Shown here piece by piece: positions 45,852 through 53,839 of a stretch of 53,918 bases of DNA. Each line of letters begins with the position of its first letter. Positions within the stretch are counted from its first letter, which is position 1. The notes beneath the pieces were generated by a model. That model was not told the DNA's origin, did not search any database, and saw only the letters and a program-made list of their open reading frames with translations. Source of the stretch: Oscillatoriales cyanobacterium. Its GTDB lineage: Bacteria > Cyanobacteriota > Cyanobacteriia > Cyanobacteriales > Laspinemataceae. Made by a program: the position numbers and the translations under genes. The stretch lies in NCBI GenBank assembly GCA_011390955.1, contig JAABRM010000050.1, forward strand, positions 1-53,918, read 5' to 3'.

Positions 45852-47399
45852 TTAACTAACTAAACAGCGAATCGCTTCAAGTAACCCTCTGGCTTTGTTG
45901 AGGGTTTCTTCGTATTCTTTCTCTGGGTCAGAGTCCGCAACTAAACCAGCACCCGCTTGCACTGATACGGTGAGTTTGCCTTGGTCATTTGCCCGGACGA
46001 CCATCGTTCTAATGGCGATCGCGGTATTCAGTTGACCTTCAAAGTCGTAATAGCCATAGACCCCAGAGTAAGGGCCGCGACGACAAGGTTCTAATTCGTT
46101 GACAATTTCCATTGCCCGAATTTTGGGGGCACCGCTGACGGTTCCCGCCGGAAAACAGGCTTTGAGTAAATCCCACGCGGTTTTACTCTCTTCCATTTGT
46201 CCGACTACGTTACTCACAATATGCATCACATGAGAGTAACGCTCAATCACCATTAATTCATCGACTTTTACCGACCCTTTGACACAGACTCGTCCCAGGT
46301 CGTTGCGCCCTAAGTCCACTAACATGACGTGCTCGGCAATTTCTTTGGGGTCTTGGAGTAGGTCTGCCGCTAATGCCGCGTCCTGTTGGGGCGTTTCCCC
46401 CCGTGGTCGGGTGCCCGCGATCGGGCGCAGGGAAGCCATTTTCCCCCCGCCCGGTGCATTTTCGGCTTTGACCATCACTTCCGGGGATGAACCAATAATT
46501 TGCCAATCTTTGAAGTGAAAATATCCCATGTATGGGGAAGGATTAATTAACCGCAAAGAACGATAGAGGGCAAACGGATCGCCGCTGAATTCTGTGGATA
46601 GCCGCTGGGAAATTACTACTTGAAAAATATCCCCCGCTCTGATATAATCTTTCGCTTTGAGAACATTTTGACAAAATTGCTCTTTGGAGATATTGCTGGT
46701 ATAGGTATAATCCGCTTCCCCTCCTTTGGCGGGCTTTCCGTGACTCCTGGGGGGTTTCCACTCTAGTACGGTGTCCTCGGTGGAGAGGGGCATTTGTAGT
46801 TTGTTGACCAGGGTTTTTACGCGATCGCCCGCTTGTTGATAGGCTTCTTGGAGGGATACCGCTGGATCCCGTAAGTCCGCAAAGGCGATCGCCCAAATTT
46901 TTCGCTTCACTTGGTCAAAAATCAGCAGACTATCTACCTGCATCCACAAGCCATCCGGTAGATCGTTCTCTGCCGCTGGATAAACCGGGACTCTGGGTTC
47001 CATCCAGCGAATCAGTTCATATCCCCAAAAGCCAAATAATCCACCCACTCCAGGAGGTAACTGGGGTAATTTGACCGGGGCGATCGATTTTAGGCAATCC
47101 GTCAGTACCACAAACGGATCCCCGGAGAAGGTTTCCTCTTTACCACCGCGATAAGTTTTTGTGGTGCGATCGCCTTTCGCGGACAAAATCCACAAAGGAT
47201 CGCACCCTAAAAAACTATAGCGGCCAATCTTTTCGCCGCCTTCCACGGATTCCAAGAGAAAGCTGTAGGGCTGACCGGCACAAACTTTATACCAAGCAGA
47301 AACCGGGGTATCTAAATCGGCCACCCACTCTTGATACACCGGCACAAAATTACCTTGTGTGGCTAGATGAGAAAATTCGGAAAATTCAGGAAAAATCAT
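45852..47399 (-). CDS. trpE: anthranilate synthase component I
   Basis: 515 residues from ATG 47399 (MIFPEFSEFSHLA). The open frame continues to 47636 but only through heptamer and G-rich repeats and is rejected. The N-terminal domain has the tryptophan-feedback motif LLES (48-51). The catalytic chorismate-binding domain has 'IFQVVISQRLS', 'LRPIAGTRPRGETPQQD', 'DLGRNDLGRVC', 'FPAGTVSGAPKIRAMEI' and 'QAGAGLVADSDPEKEYEET'. Makes anthranilate from chorismate and glutamine-derived ammonia for tryptophan synthesis; the TrpG subunit is not in the window. No leader-peptide Trp codons seen. Confidence 0.95.
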   Translation of the reverse strand: MIFPEFSEFSHLATQGNFVPVYQEWVADLDTPVSAWYKVCAGQPYSFLLESVEGGEKIGRYSFLGCDPLWILSAKGDRTTKTYRGGKEETFSGDPFVVLTDCLKSIAPVKLPQLPPGVGGLFGFWGYELIRWMEPRVPVYPAAENDLPDGLWMQVDSLLIFDQVKRKIWAIAFADLRDPAVSLQEAYQQAGDRVKTLVNKLQMPLSTEDTVLEWKPPRSHGKPAKGGEADYTYTSNISKEQFCQNVLKAKDYIRAGDIFQVVISQRLSTEFSGDPFALYRSLRLINPSPYMGYFHFKDWQIIGSSPEVMVKAENAPGGGKMASLRPIAGTRPRGETPQQDAALAADLLQDPKEIAEHVMLVDLGRNDLGRVCVKGSVKVDELMVIERYSHVMHIVSNVVGQMEESKTAWDLLKACFPAGTVSGAPKIRAMEIVNELEPCRRGPYSGVYGYYDFEGQLNTAIAIRTMVVRANDQGKLTVSVQAGAGLVADSDPEKEYEETLNKARGLLEAIRCLVS

Positions 47400-47411
47400 A
47401 ATTGAACAGAT

Positions 47412-47600
47412 AAATGTTGTTGGTTGTTGGTTGTTGGTTGTTGTTTGTTGTTGGTTGTTGGTTGTTGGTTGTTGGTTGTTGGTTGTTGGTTGTTGGTTGT
47501 TGGTTGTTGTTGGTTGTTTGTTGTTTGCTCCTCTGCTCCCCTGCTCCTCTGCTCCCCTGCTCCCCTGCCCCTCCGCCCCTCCGCACCTCTGTTGGTAGTT
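47412..47600 (-). repeat. composite leader repeat before trpE
   Basis: On the minus strand, in trpE sense: GGAGGGGC/AGGGGAGC/AGAGGAGC units (47590-47530), then CAACAAA and CCAACAA heptamers (47525-47412), then the trpE start 12 bp later. Same order as at 33036, 41772 and 49153. Confidence 0.85.
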
Positions 47601-47644
47601 TTTGATAAAATTGTTTTTTTTATTAACGGTATTCATAACAATAA

Positions 47645-47672
47645 GGAGGGTAGCACAACTGTGCTACCCTCC
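47645..47672 (-). terminator. hairpin terminator of psaD
   Basis: GGAGGGTAGCAC (47645-47656), loop AACT, GTGCTACCCTCC (47661-47672): a perfect 12-bp stem, 90 bp beyond the psaD stop. On the minus strand it is followed by TTATTGTT. Confidence 0.65.
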
Positions 47673-47762
47673 CACGGTTTATGACTAATGAGTTGTCAGT
47701 AGATCCAGGCGATGTTGCATCCGCAACGCTTTGCGAACGCTCAAACAACTAGGCTCAAACAA

Positions 47763-48191
47763 CTAAACGTCGTAAGGATTTTTGCCGCTGAACTTCAGTG
47801 TGGCAGGTTCGGGGTTGTTGCCAATCTTGCGATCGATCTTACCCACATAGGGACGACCTTCGTTCACTTTTTCGGGGAACACGCCATCCTTGGGATGGAG
47901 ATACTCGGTTTCACCACTGGGATAAATCCGATAGATTTTGTAATCCTCGATTTTGGGCTTGAATTTGGTACGCAGTTGAGTACCCAGAGCCAAAGCGTGC
48001 TCTTTACGGGCGACATAAAGAAGGTTTTCGCCTTCATTCATAATTGCCGCGCCGCCGGTGGGCATTTCAAACACTTGTTCTTTTTTGCTAGTCCAAGTGA
48101 TTGCATACTTTTCTTCACGGGTTGCTTTGCTCAACAAGCCGCCGGTGCTGCCACCGAACTTTGGAGGTTGTCCTGTCAGGGTTTCTGCCAT
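47763..48191 (-). CDS. psaD: photosystem I subunit II (PsaD)
   Basis: 142 residues from ATG 48191 ([20 protein letters not shown]); the open frame to 48245 is leader. '[26 protein letters not shown]', '[21 protein letters not shown]' and '[29 protein letters not shown]' are PsaD throughout. It forms the ferredoxin-docking site on the stromal side of PSI. Monocistronic with its own terminator; an HLR1-like site lies 90 bp upstream. Confidence 0.97.
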   Translation of the reverse strand: MAETLTGQPPKFGGSTGGLLSKATREEKYAITWTSKKEQVFEMPTGGAAIMNEGENLLYVARKEHALALGTQLRTKFKPKIEDYKIYRIYPSGETEYLHPKDGVFPEKVNEGRPYVGKIDRKIGNNPEPATLKFSGKNPYDV

Positions 48192-48280
48192 AGATGATTC
48201 TCGCTTGCCAAAAATTTTTACGCAATTTTCATCGAATGTTATCACCGAGCGTCACCGAGTCTCGCTACTTGTCAAGAACT

Positions 48281-48298
48281 GTTACACTTCTTTAAGTA
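48281..48298. promoter_or_regulatory. HLR1-like site upstream of psaD
   Basis: GTTACACTTCTTTAAGTA matches 15 of 18 positions of the direct-repeat HLR1 consensus (G/T)TTACA(T/A)2-N2-(G/T)TTACA(T/A)2. HLR1 is bound by RpaB, which controls photosystem I genes according to light. The second half-site is degenerate, so this is a candidate only. Confidence 0.4.
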
Positions 48299-48371
48299 AT
48301 TGGCCAAATAGACTAAGTAATATTGCTAAATTGCCCGAAAATTCGCCGCAAAAGTTAAGAATTGTTAATTA

Positions 48372-48440
48372 TTGTTGTTGGTTGTTGGTTATTTGTTATT
48401 TGTTATTGGTTGGTGGTTGGTGGTTGATGGTTGGTGGTTG
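48372..48440. repeat. TTGTTGG / TGGTTGG heptamer array
   Basis: Heptamers TTGTTGG, TATTTGT and GGTTGGT on the plus strand (the reverse of CCAACAA type). Lies beyond the psaD promoter and before the first three-hairpin element. Confidence 0.75.
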
Positions 48441-48479
48441 AAGAAAGTGAAAAGTTAAAAGTCAACAGTTAAAAGTTTC

Positions 48480-48603
48480 CTCGTTCCCAGGGTCTCCCTG
48501 GGAATGCCTTTCGCTCTTGCTCTGCCTCATGTGAGGAGTATATACGGACGCGAGGCAGAGCCTCGCTTAGTGGGGTTCCCAGGGAGACCCTGGGAACCAG
48601 AAA
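48480..48603. repeat. three-hairpin element, copy 1
   Basis: CTCGTTCCCAGGG-TCT-CCCTGGGAA hairpin, then a central hairpin with GCTCTGCCTC and GAGGCAGAGC arms around a conserved TGAGGAGTATA loop, then GTTCCCAGGG-AGA-CCCTGGGAAC hairpin. Outer hairpins are also complementary to each other. Copy 1 has CTCTTGCTCTGCCTC in the left central arm. Confidence 0.9.
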
Positions 48604-48639
48604 CCAGAAAGAATAAGCAGAATAAAATATATGATTTGG

Positions 48640-48722
48640 TTGGTGGTTGGTGGTTGGTGGTTGGTGGTTGGTGGTTGTCGCCCCCCCTTTGAAGGGGGGG
48701 GTTGGGGGGGTTCCTCGTTTCC
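48640..48722. repeat. GGTTGGT heptamers and poly-C/poly-G hairpin
   Basis: TTGGTGG/TGGTTGG heptamers (48640-48677), then a CCCCCCCTTTGAAGGGGGGG hairpin (about 48682-48702) of the type also at 7555, followed by GTTGGGGGGG. Confidence 0.8.
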
Positions 48723-48728
48723 TCGTTC

Positions 48729-48852
48729 CTCGTTCCCAGGGAGACCCTGGGAATGCCTTTCGCTCTTGCTCTGCCTCGTGTGAGGAGTATATACAGACAT
48801 GAGGCAGAGCCTCGCTTCGTGGGGTTCCCAGGGAGACCCTGGGAACCAGAAA
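48729..48852. repeat. three-hairpin element, copy 2
   Basis: As copy 1. The first hairpin loop reads AGA instead of TCT, showing inversion of that loop; central loop TGAGGAGTATATACAGACA. Confidence 0.9.
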
Positions 48853-48854
48853 AT

Positions 48855-48965
48855 TGACAATTATCAATTATCAATTATCAATTATCAATTACACCCCTAC
48901 CAAACTCCACCCAATCACTAACAACAAACAACCAAGAACAAACAACAAACAACTAACAACAAATA
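48855..48965. repeat. ATTATCA heptamers and CAACAAA-type leader
   Basis: ATTATCA heptamers (48857-48890), then A/C-rich AACAACAAACAACC sequence (about 48918-48965), immediately upstream of the 54-residue gene. Confidence 0.7.
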
Positions 48966-48987
48966 ACTCAATTATGCCAGACATTTT

Positions 48988-49152
48988 ATGAACCCAGAAC
49001 CTAAAAAACTATCGAGTAAAATTGATGTTGGAGTGAAAAAAGCGATCGCTGAAGCAATAGAAAGGCACCGTAAACTCGGTGAATCTATTAGTATTTGGCA
49101 AGATGGCAAAGTAGTGACTCTGACAAGCGATCGCATTCCTCCTCTTCCCTAG
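48988..49152 (+). CDS. 54-residue conserved-looking small protein
   Basis: Translates as MNPEPKKLSSKIDVGVKKAI, then AEAIERHRKLGESISIWQDG, then KVVTLTSDRIPPLP. The second half ('AIERHRKLGESISIW.DGKVVTL....IP') is a pattern I recognise from small cyanobacterial proteins that sit next to toxin-like or unknown partners, though I cannot give a domain name. It has a normal amino-acid mix and contains two HIP1-like sites (GCGATCGC at 49042, GCGATCGC at 49127). It lies between repeat blocks, 212 bp upstream of the DUF499 gene on the same strand, and could be co-transcribed. Confidence 0.7.
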   Translation: MNPEPKKLSSKIDVGVKKAIAEAIERHRKLGESISIWQDGKVVTLTSDRIPPLP

Positions 49153-49364
49153 GCAGAGAGCAGAGGAGCAGGGGGGCAGGGGGGCAGGGGTGCGGGGGGG
49201 CAGGGGAGCAGGGGGGCAGGGGGGCGGGGGAGAGAACAAACAACAAACAACAAACAACAAACAACAACCAACAAACAACCAACAACAACCAACAACAAAC
49301 AACAAACAACCACCAACAAACAACAAACAACCAACAACAAACAACAAACAACAAACAACAAATT
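49153..49364 (+). repeat. G-rich block plus CAACAAA heptamer leader of the DUF499 gene
   Basis: AGAGGAGC, then a run of (C)AGGGGGG units from about 49168 to 49232, with at least eight G-tracts of four or more. Next is an A/C-rich, G-free stretch of CAACAAA/CCAACAA units (49237-49360) running directly into AATT-ATG. No Shine-Dalgarno sequence is present before the ATG. Confidence 0.85.
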
Positions 49365-52300
49365 ATGCCTTTATCCTCAATTCTTGATACCTGTATTCCT
49401 CGAAAAGAAATTTTATCTGGTTCTTTGAAAGAGGAAATATTTGCCGCCAAAATTCGTCCGGTGGTGGAAGGAAAAGCCCCGCAAGTTTATCAGGATTCTC
49501 ATGTTTTTTTCGCGAATACTTTTCCCACTGATGGGATTAAAACCCTGATTCAAGAAGTTTTTAGCCGTCTGACTCAACAAGGGGCAGGTTCACCCGTGAT
49601 TCGCTTAGAAACCAGTTTTGGCGGCGGGAAAACTCACGACCAAATTGCCCTTTGGCATATTTGTAAACAAGGGAGAAAAATTCAAGGGTTAGACCGTTTT
49701 GTGGATTTAAATTTAATCCCAGAATCGGCGGTCAAAGTAGCAGCAATTGATGGCCGAGATTTAGACCCACAAAATGGGATTTATTATCAAAAAAATGGCC
49801 TGACTACTTATACTATTTGGGGAGAAATTGCTTACCAAATTGGCGGAGTTGCCGGTTATGAATTGCTCAAAGGTTCCGATACCAGCGGGATTAGTCCGGG
49901 AACTTCTATTTTAGAACGGTTGATTGATGGGCAACCTACTGTTATTATTATAGACGAAATTGCTCGCTATTTACGAGCAGCTAAAGCTAAATTGGTTGGA
50001 AATAGCGATTTGGCAGCACAAGTGGTAGCTTTTCTGTTTTCTTTGATGGATTTAGCGGCAGCTTGTGACTGTTTGGTTTTGGTTTATTCTTTGGCTTCAA
50101 AGTCTGATACTTTTGCGGCAGAAACCGCCTATTTGAATGATGAACTGAATGAGTTGATTCAGGCTTCTTCCCGTCAGGAACGGGTGATTAGTCCATCGAC
50201 GGATATCGAGATTTATAATATTGTTAAACAGCGCATTTTTGAACGGGTAAGTGATGAGGCAGCTAAGGCAGCAGCGGCAGAATATGTGGATCTTTATCGC
50301 TTGACTCGTGTTGATTTACCCGATGCTTGTAAGGATGCTTCTTATGCTGAGGCGATCGCACAATCTTATCCTTTTCACCCGGAACTGTTTAAGCTGTTAA
50401 CCCAAAAAATTGCCGCGATACCGGAGTTTCAACGGACGCGAGGGGCCTTGCGTTTATTTGCTTTGGTGGTGCAGCATCTTTGGCAAGAAAATCAGAAAAT
50501 TCCAGGGGCAGAAATGACCGGGTTGCTGTCAGTTTGGATACCGATGATTCATTCCCATCATATTCCCGTTGGGGTGAATAGTCAGGTGACTAATGAGTTG
50601 ACTTCTCGGTTACAACGTCCGTTTATGCGAAGTCCAATTCAGGCGGATATTTATAATTTAGATGCCAGAAAAGCTTATGCCCAAATTCAAGATGAAGTAT
50701 GGACTGTTGCCGGTAAACCTCCTTTTTCTACTTGGGTGGCAAGAACGATTTTTTTGCATTCTTTAACTCAAGGCATTTCTTCGGGGATTCGGGAAGCAGA
50801 ATTAAGTTTGTCTTTGCTGACTCCAGATGTTAAAATGGGGGTGGTAGATGATATTCTACAAAAGTTGGTTAAGGAAGCTTGGTATTTGGATTACGATCCA
50901 ATTACTTCCCTTGCCCGGTTTAAGGAAGAACCTTCTTTAAATAAGATTATTTCTGAGGAGAAAGAACAAGTTAAGCGAACTGATGCTAAGGAGGAATTAA
51001 GAAGGCGTCGGGATACTATTTTTGCGAAGCGATTTTTTGCCCTGATTTCGAGTCAGGTGGACAGTCCCTCGGACGTGGACGATCGCCCTGATGATATTGC
51101 TTTATGTGTGATGGATTTTGATGATGTCACCGTAGATAGTCCTACGGATCCTGTACCGGAGTTAGTCGATCGCATTTTTCATCAAACCGGGGATTCTGGT
51201 AAGTTTAGAATTTTCCGCAATCGCTTGTTATTTTTATTGGCAAATAAGCCAGCTTTACAACAGGCGATCGAGAATGCCAGAGAATATCAAGCGATTAGAA
51301 ATATTCTGCGTAGTCCTAATCGTTTAGATGATTTGTCAGACCGGCAGCAGCAACAATTGAAAGAACGAGAAGGGCAAAAAGATTTAGATGTGCGGGTATC
51401 TTTGACTAATGCTTATCGTCATTTATTTTATCCAGCAAATGACCTGGTAAAAGCCCCGAAAGGTTTGATGCACTATACTTTGACTGCCCAAGATGCTAGT
51501 ATGGTTAAAGGCAAAAACCATCAGCAGGATGTGATTCTTAAGGCGTTAAAAGATTGTGATAAAATTCGCCCAGACGATGCGAAACCTTTTGCCCCGGCTT
51601 ATATTTTGCAGAAAGTTTGGCCTGCGGGGATTGATTCTTGGACGACTAAAGAACTTTGCAATGCTTTTGCTAAGGATTTATCCCTGAATATGCTGTTAGA
51701 AAAAGAAGTTTTGATGTTACGGGAGACGATCCAAAAAGGTTTGACTGAGGGACATTGGGATTTGAAGGTTTCTGATAAGCCCGAAAGTGCTCCGCACCGC
51801 GGCGAAGGCCGCGAACGCTTCTATATTCAAACTCCGGATCGGCAGTTGGTTTTGCCAAATGCTTTGGAATTTAGCGATCGCTTTGTTCTCTATCGTCGGG
51901 GAATATTGGAACCCCCTAAACCGAGAACTTTAGAATTGACTTATCAGTTAATGTCTAGTTCTTCTGGGGAAAAACCCGTTTATGTCCGGTGGAAAGCTGA
52001 CGCGGCCCTAAAAGTCACCTTATTTAAAAATGAAATAGCGATTTCCACCGAGTTCAAACCCAAGGACGAGTATGAAACGGAAATTAGCAGTTGTACTCTA
52101 TTTAAAATAGTGGCAGACTATGGCAACGGGGAAACCGCGACAAGGGAAGTTACGGTTGACCCGGTAAATGCAGGGCCGGGAGTGGGTTCTCTGCGGGAAA
52201 GTTCTGCTATTTATCGTCCGACTAATTCTTCGACTAATTCTGGTACATATAATATAGATGCGAATCAGCCGAATATTTGGGATAGTCAGCCCCCTACGGT

Positions 52301-52727
52301 GGAAGTTGATGGTAGTCTTAATTCGGTTTTCAATCAGTTGGGCGATCGCTTTCAGGACGATCGGGTTAAGGCGATCGCAGCTATAGAAATGACCGTCAGC
52401 GACTTGATGGACTATCGGAAACTGGGAACAGCGATCGCGTTACTCCAGCGTTTTAGTCCAAAAATCGATCAAGACGTGACCATTCAAACTGGGGCAGAAT
52501 TTATTCGCTTGGAATATCAGGGGGATGCCCGTGGATTTCAGAGTCTTTTCTCAACTTTGAGTAATTGGTTAGTCAAGTCGGAACAAAGCGACGTATCCTT
52601 AAAAATCACCCTGGAATTCAAGCCATCCATATCACCTACAGGGCCAGAATTGGCACAAATTAAACAAACCCTTAACCGTAATCCCGTGGAACGGATTCAT
52701 TTAAGGGCACAGGTATTGTATTCGTAA
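49365..52727 (+). CDS. DUF499-type P-loop ATPase, defence-island type
   Basis: 1120 residues from ATG 49365 (MPLSSILDTCIPRKEIL). The frame open back to 49095 runs only through repeats and is rejected. Walker A GGGKT (86-90) in 'RLETSFGGGKTHDQIALWH', Walker B TVIIIDEIARYL (Asp197-Glu198). 'RGALRLFALVVQHLW' is a sensor-like helix. The C-terminal ~130 residues ('TVSDLMDYRKLGTAIALL..FSP', 'LRLEYQGDARGF' type) form a separate alpha/beta end. DUF499 ATPases occur with DUF1156-type DNA methylases and helicases in predicted phage-defence islands, and large ATPases of similar length (BrxC/PglY) are core BREX parts. No methylase is in the window; it would have to lie to the right. A short Arg/Glu segment near residue 811-819 is encoded by a CGCGGC-GAAG-GCCGCG palindrome. 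Confidence 0.85.
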   Translation: MPLSSILDTCIPRKEILSGSLKEEIFAAKIRPVVEGKAPQVYQDSHVFFANTFPTDGIKTLIQEVFSRLTQQGAGSPVIRLETSFGGGKTHDQIALWHICKQGRKIQGLDRFVDLNLIPESAVKVAAIDGRDLDPQNGIYYQKNGLTTYTIWGEIAYQIGGVAGYELLKGSDTSGISPGTSILERLIDGQPTVIIIDEIARYLRAAKAKLVGNSDLAAQVVAFLFSLMDLAAACDCLVLVYSLASKSDTFAAETAYLNDELNELIQASSRQERVISPSTDIEIYNIVKQRIFERVSDEAAKAAAAEYVDLYRLTRVDLPDACKDASYAEAIAQSYPFHPELFKLLTQKIAAIPEFQRTRGALRLFALVVQHLWQENQKIPGAEMTGLLSVWIPMIHSHHIPVGVNSQVTNELTSRLQRPFMRSPIQADIYNLDARKAYAQIQDEVWTVAGKPPFSTWVARTIFLHSLTQGISSGIREAELSLSLLTPDVKMGVVDDILQKLVKEAWYLDYDPITSLARFKEEPSLNKIISEEKEQVKRTDAKEELRRRRDTIFAKRFFALISSQVDSPSDVDDRPDDIALCVMDFDDVTVDSPTDPVPELVDRIFHQTGDSGKFRIFRNRLLFLLANKPALQQAIENAREYQAIRNILRSPNRLDDLSDRQQQQLKEREGQKDLDVRVSLTNAYRHLFYPANDLVKAPKGLMHYTLTAQDASMVKGKNHQQDVILKALKDCDKIRPDDAKPFAPAYILQKVWPAGIDSWTTKELCNAFAKDLSLNMLLEKEVLMLRETIQKGLTEGHWDLKVSDKPESAPHRGEGRERFYIQTPDRQLVLPNALEFSDRFVLYRRGILEPPKPRTLELTYQLMSSSSGEKPVYVRWKADAALKVTLFKNEIAISTEFKPKDEYETEISSCTLFKIVADYGNGETATREVTVDPVNAGPGVGSLRESSAIYRPTNSSTNSGTYNIDANQPNIWDSQPPTVEVDGSLNSVFNQLGDRFQDDRVKAIAAIEMTVSDLMDYRKLGTAIALLQRFSPKIDQDVTIQTGAEFIRLEYQGDARGFQSLFSTLSNWLVKSEQSDVSLKITLEFKPSISPTGPELAQIKQTLNRNPVERIHLRAQVLYS
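51798..51813. repeat. GC palindrome inside the DUF499 gene
   Basis: CGCGGC-GAAG-GCCGCG. It encodes HRGEGRE within the segment 'ESAPHRGEGRERF' and is GC-rich against an AT-rich gene, like an inserted repeat. Confidence 0.6.
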
Positions 52728-52766
52728 TATTTGTAGGGTGGGCATTGCCCACCATACATATTATTT

Positions 52767-52889
52767 CTCGTTCCCAGGGTCTCCCTGGGAATGCCCTTCT
52801 AGAGGCTCTGCCTCGCGTGAGGAGTATATGCGGACACGAGGCAGAGCCTCGCTTAGTGGGGTTCCCAGGGTCTCCCTGGGAACCAGAAA
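52767..52889. repeat. three-hairpin element, copy 3
   Basis: Both outer loops read TCT here (the last hairpin is GTTCCCAGGG-TCT-CCCTGGGAAC). Central arms GAGGCTCTGCCTCG and CGAGGCAGAGCCTCG, loop CGTGAGGAGTATATGCGGACA. 40 bp after the DUF499 stop. Confidence 0.9.
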
Positions 52890-52979
52890 AGAACCAACAA
52901 CAACCAACAAACAACAACCAACAACCAACAACAAACAACAACCAACAAATAACCATGAACAAAGAATTTCTCGTTCCCA
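52890..52979. repeat. CCAACAA/CAACAAA array and 'ATAACCATGAACAAAGAATTT' joint
   Basis: A/C-rich heptamers (52890-52950) followed by TAACCATGAACAAAGAATTT. The same array plus joint recurs at 53765-53839 between copies 5 and 6. Confidence 0.85.
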
Positions 52980-53102
52980 GGGTCTCCCTGGGAATGCCCG
53001 AATAGAGGCTCTGCCTCGTGTGAGGAGTATATACAGATATATACAGACACGAGGCAGAGCCTCGCTTAGTGGGGTTCCCAGGGAGACCCTGGGAACCAGA
53101 GA
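52980..53102. repeat. three-hairpin element, copy 4
   Basis: Central loop carries an 11-bp tandem duplication (TATATACAGA repeated): GAGTATATACAGATATATACAGACA. Otherwise standard. Ends 20 bp before the start codon of the 141-residue gene. Confidence 0.9.
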
Positions 53103-53121
53103 ATATTATTGATGATAAAAT

Positions 53122-53547
53122 ATGCAAGAATTCCAATTAAGAGTTATTCCCCTAAAAGATAACAATTTTTCCCTGGAACTTTATCAATGTGCTTACAAAC
53201 AAGCCGGACAGAAAAAACGACCAGCAGCCAAGCGGATTGGCCAATTAAAAGGAGAAAAGTTATTGTTAGCCCGCCAAAGCATTTATGCGGCTTTAAAAGC
53301 CAATAGTTACGATCCGAAAACTTTGTCGAAACGACGGCAAGCCCCCTATAGTTTATCAGAGGATTCCGGGGTGAGATTAGCGATTTTATGCCAAGCCTTG
53401 CAGCCATTGTCAAAAAGTGAGAGAATTCAGGAAATTACTACGGGAATTATGGCTATGAGTGATGAGGAAGCCCATTATTGGTTTGGCAAGATTAATCATG
53501 GTAAACGCAGTTCGGCATTAAAGGCGATTCGGGTATTATTAAGTTAG
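53122..53547 (+). CDS. 141-residue partner-like protein downstream of DUF499
   Basis: N-terminal 'FQLRVIPLKDNNFSLELYQC' and 'KRPAAKRIGQLKGEKLLLARQSIYAALKANSYDPKTLSKRR', C-terminal 'YSLSEDSGVRLAILCQALQPLSKSERIQEITTGIMAMSDEEAHYWFGKI' and 'RSSALKAIRVLLS'. Basic, soluble, mostly helical after a short beta start. I believe proteins of this kind accompany DUF499 ATPases (possibly the DUF7680 family), but I cannot confirm the name. Same strand as DUF499, 395 bp away, the gap being two three-hairpin elements. Normal codon use; likely a real partner. Confidence 0.78.
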   Translation: MQEFQLRVIPLKDNNFSLELYQCAYKQAGQKKRPAAKRIGQLKGEKLLLARQSIYAALKANSYDPKTLSKRRQAPYSLSEDSGVRLAILCQALQPLSKSERIQEITTGIMAMSDEEAHYWFGKINHGKRSSALKAIRVLLS

Positions 53548-53555
53548 GGGAGGGT

Positions 53556-53640
53556 GTAATTGATAATTGACAATTGATAATTGATAATTGATAATTGATA
53601 ATTGATAATTGATAATTGATAATTGATAATTAAAGAAAAT
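53556..53640. repeat. TTGATAA heptamer array
   Basis: About ten TTGATAA (ATAATTG) heptamers, with one TTGACAA variant, directly after the 141-residue gene. Confidence 0.85.
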
Positions 53641-53642
53641 TT

Positions 53643-53764
53643 CTCGTTCCCAGGGTCTCCCTGGGAATGCCCGAATAGAGGCTCTGCCTCGCGTGAGGAG
53701 TATATGCGGACACGAGGCAGAGCCTCGTTTAGTGGGGTTCCCAGGGAGACCCTGGGAACCAGAA
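53643..53764. repeat. three-hairpin element, copy 5
   Basis: Standard form, loop CGTGAGGAGTATATGCGGACA; right central arm ends CCTCGTTTAG instead of CCTCGCTTAG. Confidence 0.9.
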
Positions 53765-53839
53765 CAACCAACAAACAACCAACAACAAACAACAAACAAC
53801 AACCAACAAATAACCATGAACAAAGAATTTCTCGTTTTT
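53765..53839. repeat. CCAACAA array and joint, second occurrence
   Basis: Heptamers then ATAACCATGAACAAAGAATT and CTCGTTTTT, matching 52890-52979. Confidence 0.85.

Noticed and set aside
47400-47636. In-frame N-terminal extension of TrpE (79 residues)
   Set aside because: It is only the translation of G-rich and CCAACAA repeats, which lack stops in every frame; the family start is at 47399.
48469-48874. Minus-strand frames of 97-132 codons across the three-hairpin elements
   Set aside because: Same peptides (SGSQGLPGNPTKRGSAS type) appear wherever the palindrome occurs; repeat artefacts.
49095-49364. In-frame 90-residue extension of the DUF499 protein
   Set aside because: Runs through the end of the 54-aa gene in another frame and then repeats; no family similarity.
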